Source: Erythrocercus mccallii
Lineage: Eukaryota; Chordata; Aves; Passeriformes; Dicruridae
Assembly: GCA_013397435.1 (NCBI GenBank)
Contig: VZRG01002058.1
Location: 61,414 to 125,413, forward strand
DNA: 64,000 nt
Direction: 5' to 3'
How positions within the stretch are numbered: position 1 is the first letter of the stretch; every line of letters begins with the position of its first letter. Positions 44,341 to 53,590 of this stretch are shown in pieces. The notes beneath the pieces are model-generated. The model was not told the DNA's origin. It was given only the letters and a program-made list of their open reading frames with translations, and searched no databases. The translations under genes were made by a program, and so were the position numbers.

Positions 44341-45270
44341 ATGTTTCAGTGAGAATCTTCCACCTCTCACAAGAGCAGGCCAGAGCAATTGTGGCCTCTT
44401 GTCCCAGCTGCCAAAATTATCAGGTCCCTTACATGAGTTCTGGACTCAACAGCTGCCAGTTATGGCAGATGGATGTGACACACATTCCTTCCTTTGGAAG
44501 CCAAAAATATGTTCATGTCTCAGTAGAAACCTTTTCAGGTCCTGTGTTTGCGTCAGCCCATGCAGTAGAAAATGCCAAATTCACCATCAGGTATTCTCTC
44601 CTTGCGTTCGCCACCCGGGGAGTCCCGGAACAAATAAAAACTGACAATGGCCCAGCCTACGCATCAAAACAACAAAAGGCATTTTTCAACCAATGGGGTG
44701 CGAAACACTCCATGGGCATCCCACATTCTCCCACAGATCAATCAATTGTCAAAAGGACTCACCAGACCATCAGAAGAATCTTTCATCAGCAGTGGAGTGG
44801 AACAGAGACTATGCCTCCCATTGAGAGGCTCTGTAAGGCTCTTCATGTTACATTAACTCTCTAAAATGTTTTTCTTCAGAGCCAAACCCCCCCATGCTCC
44901 AGCACTTCTCAAATTCGGCCAGGGCTAAGCTCACCGAGAAGCCGCCAGTGCTGCTCAGAAACCCAGCAAATCTCCGGTCTCTTCATCCTTTTGAATTGAT
45001 CACCTGGGGGAGAGGGTATGCCCGTGTTTCCACACCATCAGGCCCTAAATGGCTCCCAGGAAAAAATATCAAATCCTATCTTGGCCCTGCAAACCCTGCC
45101 CCTGTTGACAATAGTCAAGATGTGTCCCAGCCAAGCACAGGTTCACCCAAAGACCAAAGAAGCATTGTGTGGAGACGGAGATGGCACCAACCTCACTTAC
45201 CCAAAAGAACAAATCATCCCATCACCAGGTCGCAGGCAAGATGCAACACCAGACAAAACACAGTTTAAAT
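44341..45270 (+). pseudogene. Beta-like provirus integrase, catalytic Glu lost
   Basis: Open frame 44349-44864: zinc-domain end (ASCPSCQN), LWQMDVTHI (first Asp), IKTDNGPAY (second Asp, 44637) and SIVKRTHQT, where Lys replaces the Glu of the DDE triad. The C-terminal domain continues to 45268 after a stop (PFELITWGRGYARV). Inactive. Confidence 0.88.
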
Positions 45271-45412
45271 AAAAATCAAATTCATGTTATCCCCAGCTTA
45301 AAACCCCTCTGAAACCCTATCTACCCCTCCATCCCAGTTTCTCCCTAACCCAAACCTTCCCTAGCCCTCTCACCCAATCCCTTCCACTGTTTTTCTTAAT
45401 AAAGAAGGGGGA
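45271..45412 (+). mobile_element. Spacer after integrase ending in a first polypurine tract copy
   Basis: Pyrimidine-rich non-coding sequence ending in TTCTTAATAAAGAAGGGGGA (the 22-bp repeat is at 45391-45412), identical to the polypurine tract region at 46109-46130 just before the 3' LTR. It is where the viral 3' end would be expected if the following cassette were absent. Confidence 0.8.
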
Positions 45413-45525
45413 AAGAGAAGGATGGGAAAAGAAATATTTTTAAGGTCCAGTTACCCAAATCATATGTATTCTTTTGACAGAAACACCCTTCCCAACCATG
45501 CAACTGTCAGGAAAGTTCAACTGTC

Positions 45526-45948
45526 GTGGCCAAGAGAGTGCCTACAGTGGTGTTGCTGGCAATGGTCCTGCTTTTCTTCAAACACACTGTGTGAGGCAGC
45601 AAGCCCCCTTCACGGCTGGCGAATGCTCCGCAGACCATCGACAACCCCAAAAGAGACAAAGGGCTGAAGCGAGTGCTGCAGTTCACCGTAAGGGAGTTTG
45701 ACAAAGCCAACAACAACAGGCTCTCCAGTCAAGTGGTGCAGATCATCAGCGCCAAGTGGCAGGTGGTGGCTGGAGTCAGATGCATCATAAAAGCAGAAAT
45801 AGCCCAGACAACTAAACATGCTATCTGTGATTTCATAGTATTAACTGTTCCCTGGCAGAATCACATAGATCTGCTAGAGAACAAGTACCAAACAGTTAAT
45901 GTTCCCAAAATTACCACCAAGAGAGAACCAAGAAGAACCAAAAACTGA
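45526..45948 (+). pseudogene. Retrovirus-captured type-2 cystatin (cysteine-protease inhibitor)
   Basis: One uninterrupted frame apart from a TGA at 45592, running without introns to a stop at 45946. A hydrophobic leader (VPTVVLLAMVLLFFKHTV) is followed by a mature part with LQFTVREFDKANNNRLSS, the first inhibitory loop QVVAG (45760-45774) and the second loop PW (45850-45855) near LLENKYQ. Type-2 cystatins are secreted inhibitors of papain-like proteases that act as a wedge of N-terminal Gly, QxVxG and PW. Odd points: no in-frame ATG just upstream; the N-terminal Gly is absent (RLANAP); about 20 residues with the first disulphide pair are deleted after AEIAQTT; the last Cys is Tyr; there is a basic C-terminal extension (KREPRRTKN). 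It lies in the env position of a beta-like provirus. Host cystatin genes normally have three coding exons, so a copied mRNA is inferred. Confidence 0.85.
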
Positions 45949-45953
45949 AAGAG

Positions 45954-46130
45954 ATGGTGAACAAGCTAGAAACTCATTTGGACATGTGGGACAAAAGGCA
46001 TGGGTTGATGGGTTTTTCCTATAGTGTCATTTCAGTAGTAATCCTTATAATTTTTCTTATACGCATATACCTTTTACGTTACCCTAAAAGAGCTGTGGGG
46101 GAAGTCTTTTTTCTTAATAAAGAAGGGGGA
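45954..46130 (+). pseudogene. Short membrane-anchor frame, possible env tail
   Basis: From ATG 45954: a charged stretch (NKLETHLDMWDKRHG), a hydrophobic span (SVISVVILIIFLIRIYLL, about 46023-46076), then RYPKRAVGE. It runs into the polypurine tract and LTR, stopping at 46194. It resembles the transmembrane and cytoplasmic tail of a retroviral env but is too short to assign. It could once have anchored the product upstream. Confidence 0.55.
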
Positions 46131-46132
46131 GT
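46109..46132 (+). other. Polypurine tract, second copy
   Basis: The 22-bp repeat at 46109-46130 is identical to 45391-45412 and directly precedes the 3' LTR, as the plus-strand primer site must. Confidence 0.85.
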
Positions 46133-46683
46133 TGTGGAGGCCAATAGGCCAGTCAGTAATACAGAGGCTCTCCCTTGGAGACAGTGCAGCCTCTAGGCTT
46201 CAGGGTTGTGGTAGTTCTCCTAAGAGAGAAACCCTAGGAGACTGCTCTCTCCCTCCTGCTGACAAAATGTGTTCTCCCCATAAAGCTTTGCAGTTATTAT
46301 GTTAGTTGGATGTACCCCACTGGTTCCCTCCCTCCTTCCTTCTTTTAGCCCTAGCTAATTGGACCATTGTCGATCCTTCCCCTGATTGGTCCATTTCTCA
46401 GTTCCTAACCCGACTGGCCAAGTTGTGCAACCCTGCCACCTGCCTTTCCTATGTAAGTCCCTGCTCTCCTGACCTTTCTGGTCTTCGGTCCCTGGATCCC
46501 CTCAAGGAGTAAAGCCCCTGTAGAACCCCACCAGAAAGCTCCGTCCTGTTCTTCCGTGTTACCCGAACGGAGCTGGTATTCACAAAAGAGCTAAATCACT
46601 CCAGTGGCTTGGACGTGCCTGTGCCACAAGGACATCCTTTTCAGGGTGTTTCTGAGGAAGGTCGTGGCACTCCTAGCCACCCA
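46133..46683 (+). mobile_element. 3' LTR of the cystatin-carrying provirus
   Basis: TGTGGAGGCCAATAGGCC to about CCACCCA; counterpart of 39158-39709. The polyadenylation motif of the 5' copy (GGAATAAAG) reads GGAGTAAAG here. The right end borders a minisatellite and no clear target duplication is seen. Confidence 0.85.
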
Positions 46684-46704
46684 CTTCCGCCCTGACACTA
46701 CTGT

Positions 46705-47880
46705 GCCCACGCTGGGAGTGACAGGGAGTCACTCTGGGCATGACTGGAATAATACTGGGAGTATCTGGGAATGTCTGGGGTCATACTGGGGGAGACTGGA
46801 AGCATACTCGCAGTGACTGGGTGCGACAGATCATAATGGGAGTGACTGGGATTGTAGCCAGAGTGACTGGGATCATACTGGGAGCAACTGGAACCATACT
46901 GGGAGTGACTACGGGTCCCATTTGGGTCATCCTGGGAGCCACTGGGATTACAGTGGATGTGAATGGATCCTGACTGGGGTTTACTGGGATTACTGGGCCC
47001 ATGTTGGGAGGAAAATTTGCACACATTGGTATCAACTGGAAGGTACTGGAACCATGCTGAGGGGACTGAGATCAGAACTGGGATCATACTGGGAGCAAGT
47101 GGGACTATATTTTGGGCAACTGCCAGAGACTGGGATCATGCTGGACATAACTGAGAAAGACTGGGATCATGCTGAGGCACCTCTCACCTTACTGGGACAA
47201 CTGGGAGTGACTGGAAATGACTATGAGCATGCTGAAGGTAACTGTGATATACTGGGAGTGTCTGGAATCATACTGAGGGGACTGGAACAACACTGGGAAC
47301 AGCCATGACCATCCTGGGAATGACTGGGACCATGTTACAGGCAACTGGGAGTGACTGGATCTACGCTAGGGGGTAATTGGGCATGACTGCGGCCATGCTG
47401 AGAGGGACTGGGATTATTTTAGGGACAACTGGGATCATACTGGGAGGAACAGGGAACAACTGGAACTATGCTGGGGTAAACTGGGATCATACTGGTATCA
47501 CAGGGGATCCATGCTGGGGAGAACTGGGATCTCTCTGAGGGTGATGGGAATCATACTGGAATTGACTGAGAGTGGTTGTGAGGAACTGGAATCATGCTGA
47601 GAGAAACTGAGAGAATGTGGGAGTTACTTGGAACATGCTGGGGGTGGCTGGGATATACTGGGAGAGACTGGGAGTCATGGGGATCATACTGGAGGCTACT
47701 GTGGTCATGCTGGCACTGACAGGGAGAAACTGGGATCACACTGAGGGCACTGGCATCATACTGGGAGTGACTGGAATTGGACTGCAATTGACTGGGATCA
47801 TACTGGGATCATACTAGGAGTGGCTACAATCATACTGGGATTAGAGTCAGTGTCAATGGACCCTGACTGCGCCTTTCTGG
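46705..47880 (-). repeat. CCCAGTATGATCCCAGTCA minisatellite, reverse orientation
   Basis: TGACTGGGATCATACTGGGA units over 1.2 kb, reverse complement of the array at 29461-31270 and presumably from the same ZNF-intron seed. No gene. Confidence 0.9.
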
Positions 47881-47892
47881 GAGCTACCTGGC

Positions 47893-48717
47893 TGTTTTAG
47901 TTTGAGAGTCAGGTGTCTGCCATGGAAAAGCCAGAGCCTCCCTTGGATGGAGAATGTAAACCCTCTCCCTCTGAATTTTTATAATTTTCAAATTAAGGTG
48001 CTCTCAGGCAAATCTATGGGGATAGCGTTCTTTACTAGTATGTACAACAAGGCAAACAGAACAACAACTACAGCATTAACAAGAAAACAGAACCAGGAAC
48101 TTCAAAGGGCTTTGCTTCACAAAGGCCGGGGCAGTCTGATGTCGGTGCCTCTGCAGCACTCTAAGAGCACCAGGCTGGAACAGTGGAAAATCCTGGGCTG
48201 GTGGATGAGATATATCAGAAGCTCCACAGTGGTAGCTGGAACGACAGGGTAGGGGAGTCGGGGGCCACAGAGTAGCAAAAAGAACAGTGCTGAAGAAATG
48301 GTGGCAGCAGGAGAGGTCTGGTCCAGCTCCAGCAGGGCAGAAGGAGGCAAGCTCAGAATACCTGGGCACGTGAGCAGATGGTGGTAGCTTTCCCAGGACC
48401 GGACTTGGTGGTGACAGTGAACTCCTCCTGCAGCATGCAACAGCCTGGACATCCTATCTCCAAATGCCAAGAGCAAGAGACAGCATTAGCTGCCCTCAGC
48501 CCTGTCCTTTACCTGCTCCCAAAACTGGCAGAATCTACCACTCCAAGGGAAACTCCCTGAGACAAAAGAAGTGTAACCCAATGCTACACTACTTCTCTCT
48601 AGTTTTGGCCACCTCTTTGTTTTGGTCAAGCACCTCTAAGTACCCAGCAGTTAGTCTCCTGGCAACTTAGGGGAAAAAATTCTGTAAGTAAAAAAGAAAG
48701 AAATCTAACCTTCAACA
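47893..48717 (-). mobile_element. ERVL-type LTR (b), probable 3' LTR of the minus-strand element
   Basis: 825 bp, TGTTTTAGTTTG to CTTCAACA in plus coordinates. No target duplication at its two sides. On the minus strand it is preceded by a purine-rich AAATTTGGGGTGGATAA, a plausible polypurine tract, so it is read as the 3' LTR of the ERVL element whose pol lies at 50.1-52.5 kb. Confidence 0.7.
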
Positions 48718-48978
48718 TTATCCACCCCAAATTTTTTCCCATGCCAACATACTGCATTGAATTTAAACCTTTAGATTATATACTTACATGGACTACCTTA
48801 ATTATATACATATATACATGCAGATATGGATACAGACAGTGTCATGTGCAGTTCACCCTAAAACAAGGTCCCCTTGAGGTATGCATTGGGTCTCTCCATC
48901 TTTTTGCATCACCCACCAGGTGCAGCCAGGTCCCTGAGTGAAGACAACACCACAGATGGGATTGTCTTTGCTGGAGGC
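48718..48978 (-). mobile_element. Minus-strand ERVL, 3' internal part
   Basis: Non-coding AT-rich sequence between LTR (b) and the inserted LTR (c). It continues at 49703 after the duplication GAGGC. Confidence 0.5.
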
Positions 48979-49697
48979 TGTCTTGGTTTGAGAAGACAGG
49001 GATCCGCTAGGGAAAGCTGGAGTTTCCCTTGGAATGGAGAATATAAACCCCCTCCCTCCAAGTTATTACAATTTTCAATTAAGGGCTTTCAGGCAAAGAT
49101 TTGGGAATAACAGTTCTTTACTAGGAATATTAACAATACAAATGTAGTAGTACAAAACCCAAGCAAACAAACAAAAAAATCCTAGAAACCCTGACAGAGT
49201 CTGAAATACAACCTGACACCCTGTTGGTCAGGGTGTTGGAAGCAGTCCAAAGTAAGTCCTCCTGGAGTGGCAGATGTGGCTCTGTTGGGGTAGAGATGAT
49301 CCTGTAGAAAAAAGTGTCCAGTGTTGCTGAGAAGGGTCCGGTCTTCCTCTGAGAATCCAGTGGAACCAGATACATGTTCCTACGTCTCAGTTTTATCTAG
49401 GTAGGAACAGTTGGGCTCCCTTCCCACTGGGTGGAGCATTTCACAATGGGATGATGTAATGTATCATGTCATTGGTGAGCCTTAATGGCCCATTAGCAGA
49501 ATATATCTCCCTGGAGGGTGGATGGGCGGTGAAAGAGTTAAGAAACACTGCCCCACCTGGTTTTAACAGCTGGGCCATTATCAGAAGGCATCCAACCCCC
49601 TACCTCCTTGAGTTACAAGAGATAAAGAAAAACATCTCCCCAACTGCTTTCAACAGATGAAATAGAGTACACATTTTTGGTTCCATAACTTAAGACA
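48979..49697 (-). mobile_element. ERVL-type solo LTR (c)
   Basis: 719 bp, TGTCTTGGTTTG to CTTAAGACA, flanked by a perfect 5-bp duplication GAGGC (48974-48978, 49698-49702). Same family as LTR (d). Inserted into the minus-strand ERVL element. Confidence 0.9.
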
Positions 49698-49702
49698 GAG
49701 GC

Positions 49703-50640
49703 AGAAGTAATCCAAACAGTGTCCCAGCATACCTCTCATGTGTACTGATGTCAGGGGAGTGAGGAAGTCCAGCTAGCTCTCACCCTGGCCATGCTGGTCA
49801 GGACTGCCATCCTTGGTCTGCAAGCAGCCACGGTAGAGAGCAGAGCTGTTTTCTGTGCTCTTGATTCTGAATATCCTCAAAGTCTAGGTTCGAAGCAAGA
49901 GTCAGAGAAGGCTCTCTCTCTTACAGAAGTCTTTACTTTTCAAGGTGGTACAGGAGAGAGAGAGGGCAGGGTCCCGCACTAACATTTAAGGGCAGAGAGG
50001 GAGGGACAGATAGGTGATTTGCGCCAGGTTAACACGGGGCAGGGTCAGGAGAGGGAACAAAGGGACAGGGGAGGGGAAAACCTGAGGTAAAAACCAAAAT
50101 AAACCAGACATTGGGGGGTTACAGGAGCAAACCACAACTTATCAAAAACCCACCACCATAGTGTACCATTGGAACCTTATCTCCTGTTGTTCTCAGGGGC
50201 TCAGATTGGGCAGGGCCTGCTCTGTGGATGGAACCTCCAGTGTTCACTAACCATGTGGCCTTTGCTAAATTAATTTCCCAGTTCTTGAAAGTCCCCCTAT
50301 CCCATTCCCTCAAGGTGGTTTTAAGCAGGCCATTGCATCATTCAACTTTCCCAGCAGCTGGTGGATCATAAGGAATATGGTACACCCCACTCAATGCCAT
50401 GTTCCCTAGCCCAGGTGTTGATAAGGCTGTTCTTGAAATGAGTCCCATTGTCTGACTCAATCCTCTCAGGGGTACCATGCCTCCAAAGGATTTGCTTTTC
50501 AAGGCCTAGAATGGTGTTATGGGCCATAGCATGAGGAACAGGGTAGGTCTCCAACCATCCTGTGGTAGCTTCCACCATGGTCAGCATGTAGCACTTGCCT
50601 TGGCGTATCTAGGGCAGTCTGATGTAGTCAACCTGCCAGG
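49703..50640 (-). pseudogene. Minus-strand ERVL integrase and 3' region
   Basis: On the minus strand, 50587-50366 encodes an integrase core (MVEATTGWLETYPV, IESDNGTHFKN) and 50313-50119 the C-terminal part with a stop. Beyond about 50100 towards 49703 no coding is recognised. Confidence 0.8.
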
Positions 50641-50651
50641 CCTCCCCATAT

Positions 50652-51683
50652 TTATATTTGGACCACCGCCCAGTATATAACAAAGGCTTCACCCACTTGG
50701 CCTGCTTGATGGCAGCACGTTTCACAGTCATGGATAACCTGAGAAATACTGTCCATGGTTAGATCCACCCCTTGATCTCGTGCCCACTTATAGCTGGAAT
50801 CTCTGCCCTGATGACCTGAGGTATCACAGGTCCATCGAGCTAGGAACAACTCTCCCTTGTGTTGCCAATCCAAGTCTATCTTAGACACCTCTATCTTTGC
50901 AGCCTGATCTACCTGCTCGTTGTTCCCATGCTCCTCATTAGCTCTATTCTTGGGGACATGGGCATCTACATGGCAGACTTTTACAGGTAGCTTCTCTACC
51001 CGAGTGGCAATGTCCTTCCATTCATGTGCAGCCCAGATTGGTTTTCCTCTATGCTGCCAGTTGGCCTTTTTCCACCTTTCCAGCCAACCCCACAGAGCAT
51101 TGACTACCATCCACGAATCAGTGTAGAGGTAGAGCTTTGGCTGCTTCCCTCTTTCACCAATGTCCAGGGCTAATTGAACAGCTTTGAGTTCAGTCATTTG
51201 ACCCAATCCACGTTCTCTTTCAGTAGTTTCTGCGACCTGTTGTGTGGGGTTCCATACGGCTGCTTTCCACTTTCGGTTCATCCCTACGAAGCGACAGGAA
51301 CTGTCAGTGAAAAGAGCATAGTGTGTTCCTTCTTTTGGCAGTTGATTGTATGGTGGAGCTTCTTCAGCACATGTCACTTTCTCTTGTTCCTGTCTATCAG
51401 TGAGACCAAAGTTTTCACCTTCCAGCAAGTTGTAATTATTTCCAAGATCCCAGGGCAATTTGGGTTTCCAATACGGGCGTTCTGTGTGGTGAGGGCGATC
51501 CATTTGCTCCATGTGATGTCAGTGGCATGGTGGGTAGAGGGAACCTTTCCTTTAAACATCCACCCCAGCACTGATAGTTGGGTGCCAGAAGGCGTTGTGC
51601 TTCTGTGCCAATCACCTCCGAGGTGGCTTGAACTCCTTCATAGGCAGCCAAGATTTCCTTCTCTGTGGAGTGTAGTTGGCTTC
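50652..51683 (-). pseudogene. Minus-strand ERVL RNase H to integrase zinc domain
   Basis: Open frame 51512-50652 (286 codons) with RNase H motifs YALFTDSSCRF, MTELKAVQLALD and LYLYTDSWMVV, DAHVPKNRANEEHGN and DQAAKIEV, then a zinc-domain segment (GHQGRDSSYKWARDQG, DCETCCHQ). Retained acids suggest it was once active. No start or upstream RT is in frame. Interrupted at 51684 by LTR (d). Confidence 0.85.
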
Positions 51684-52406
51684 TGTCTTGGGTTATGGAA
51701 CCAAAAAATATGTATTCTATTTTATCCGTTGAAAGCAGTTGGGGAATTTTTTTTCTTTATCTCTTGTAACTGCGGAGGGAGGGGGGGCAGATGCCTTCTG
51801 ATAATGGCCCAGCTGTTAAAACCGGGTGGGGCAGTGTTTCTTATCTCTCTCACCACTTATCCTCCCTCCAGGGGGACATCTGCTGATAATGAGCCACTAA
51901 GGCTCACCAATGACATGACACATTACATCATCCTATTGTGAGATGCTCCACCCAGTGGGTGGCTCAGGAATGCCTACCTAGATAAAAAATGGAGATTGAG
52001 GAACACTAGACATCCTGCTCTCCACTGGATTCTCTGGAGGAAGACGGGACCCATTTCTCCACCACTGGACTTCTCTACGGGATCATCTCTTCTCCACAGA
52101 ACCGCATCTGTTACTCCAGGAGGATTCATCTGGACTGCTTCTAATACACTGATGAACAGGGTGTCAGGTCATGTCCCTGACTCTATCAGGGGTTTTCTAG
52201 GGTTTTTGTTTGTTTTGTTTGCTTGTCTTTCCGTAATATTACATTTGTATTTTTAATATTCTTAGTAAAGAACTGCTATCCCTATTCCCAAAGCTTTGCC
52301 TGAAAGACCTTAATTGCAAAAGTATAATAATTGGGAGGGAGGGGGTTTATATTCTCCATTCAAAAAAAATCTCCAGCTTTCCCTGGCAGACCTGGAAACC
52401 AAGACA
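51684..52406 (+). mobile_element. ERVL-type solo LTR (d), plus orientation
   Basis: 723 bp, TGTCTTGGGTTATGG to AAACCAAGACA, with a perfect 5-bp duplication GCTTC (51679-51683, 52407-52411). Orientation is opposite to its host element and to LTR (c). Confidence 0.9.
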
Positions 52407-52565
52407 GCTTCCTGCTCTGTAACTTCAGCTCCAGAATCCCAGTGGTTGGCTTCAAGTCTCTTCAGGCACCTTCTGACAAAGGCACCAGGACAAACCATTG
52501 TTCCCAGGTGCAGAGTAAAGCAAATTCCTCATCTCTGGTCCCGTCCTGACTGGGCCAAGGGCATG
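52407..52565 (-). pseudogene. Minus-strand ERVL, RT/RNase H connection fragment
   Basis: Resumes the minus-strand pol after LTR (d). It matches the plus-strand copy at about 53600-53765 in reverse complement (CCGTCCTGACTGGGCCAAGG against its complement). It ends near 52565, where the plus-strand element begins. Confidence 0.75.
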
Positions 52566-53590
52566 TATTCTGGGCATAGACTTCCTCAGGAATGGCTATT
52601 ACAAAGACCCTAAGGGACTCAGATGGGCTTTTGGAATAGCTGCTGTGGAAGCAGAGGGCATTAAGCAATTGAACACCTTACCTGGACTATCAGAGAACCC
52701 ATCTGCAGTAGGACTCCTGAAGGGGGAAGAGCAATGAGTGCCAATTGCCACTTCGATAGTGCATTGCTGACAATACAGAACAAGATGCTGTGATTCCCAT
52801 CCACAAAATAATCCGTAAGTTGGAGAGCCAAGGGGTGGTCAGCAAAACCCACTTGCCCTTCAACAGCCCCATCTGGCCTGTGCACAAGTCTGACAGAGAA
52901 TGGAGACTGTGGACTATCATGGCTTCAATTAAGTGACTCCACCACTGAGCGCTGCTGTGCCGGACATGCTAGAACTCCAGTACGAGTTGGAGTCCAAGGC
53001 AGCAAAGTGGTATGCCACTATTGACATTGCTAACACGTTTTTCTCCATTCCTTTGGCTGCAGAATGCAGGCCTCAGGTTGCTTTCACATACAGGAGAGTG
53101 CAGTACAACCTGGAACCGACTGTTCCAGGGGTGGAAACACAGCCCCACCATCTGCCATGGGCTGATCCAGGCTGCACTGGAGAAGGGTGAGGCTCCGGAA
53201 CACCTACAGTACATTGATGACATCATTGTGTGAGGGACCACAGCAATGGAAGTATTTGAGAGAGAAGAGAAGATCATCCAGATTCTCCTGAAAGCTGGTT
53301 TCGCTATCAAGAAGATCAAAGTTAAGGGACCTGCTCGAGAGATCCAGTTCCTGGGGGTAAAGTGGCAAGATGGACGGCATCAGATTCCCGTCATCAGCAA
53401 GATCACAGCAATGCCTCCACCAACCAACAAGGAAGAAACACAAGCTTTCTTGGATGCCATAGGCTTTCGAAGAATGCACATTCCTGAGTACAGGCAGATT
53501 GTGTGCCCTCTCTACCTGGTCACTCACAAGAAGAATGATTTCCACTGGGGCCCTGAACAGCAATAAGCCTTTGCCCAAACCAAACAGGAT
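52566..53590 (+). pseudogene. Plus-strand ERVL reverse transcriptase
   Basis: RT with many stops: N-terminal part from 52590, WYATIDIANTFFSIPL (palm Asp, about 53020), QYIDDIIV (YIDD at 53210-53221), then a thumb open at 53246-53566 (KGPAREIQFLGVKW). YIDD and overall form fit the ERVL group. No 5' LTR or gag. Confidence 0.85.

Noticed and set aside
46133..46700. Target-site duplication for the cystatin-carrying provirus
   Set aside because: CTCCCC before 39158 and CTTCCG after 46683 are similar but not equal, and the exact LTR end is uncertain, so no duplication is claimed.
51174..51941. 255-codon plus-strand open frame
   Set aside because: Antisense of the ERVL RNase H running into an inserted LTR; no domain recognised.
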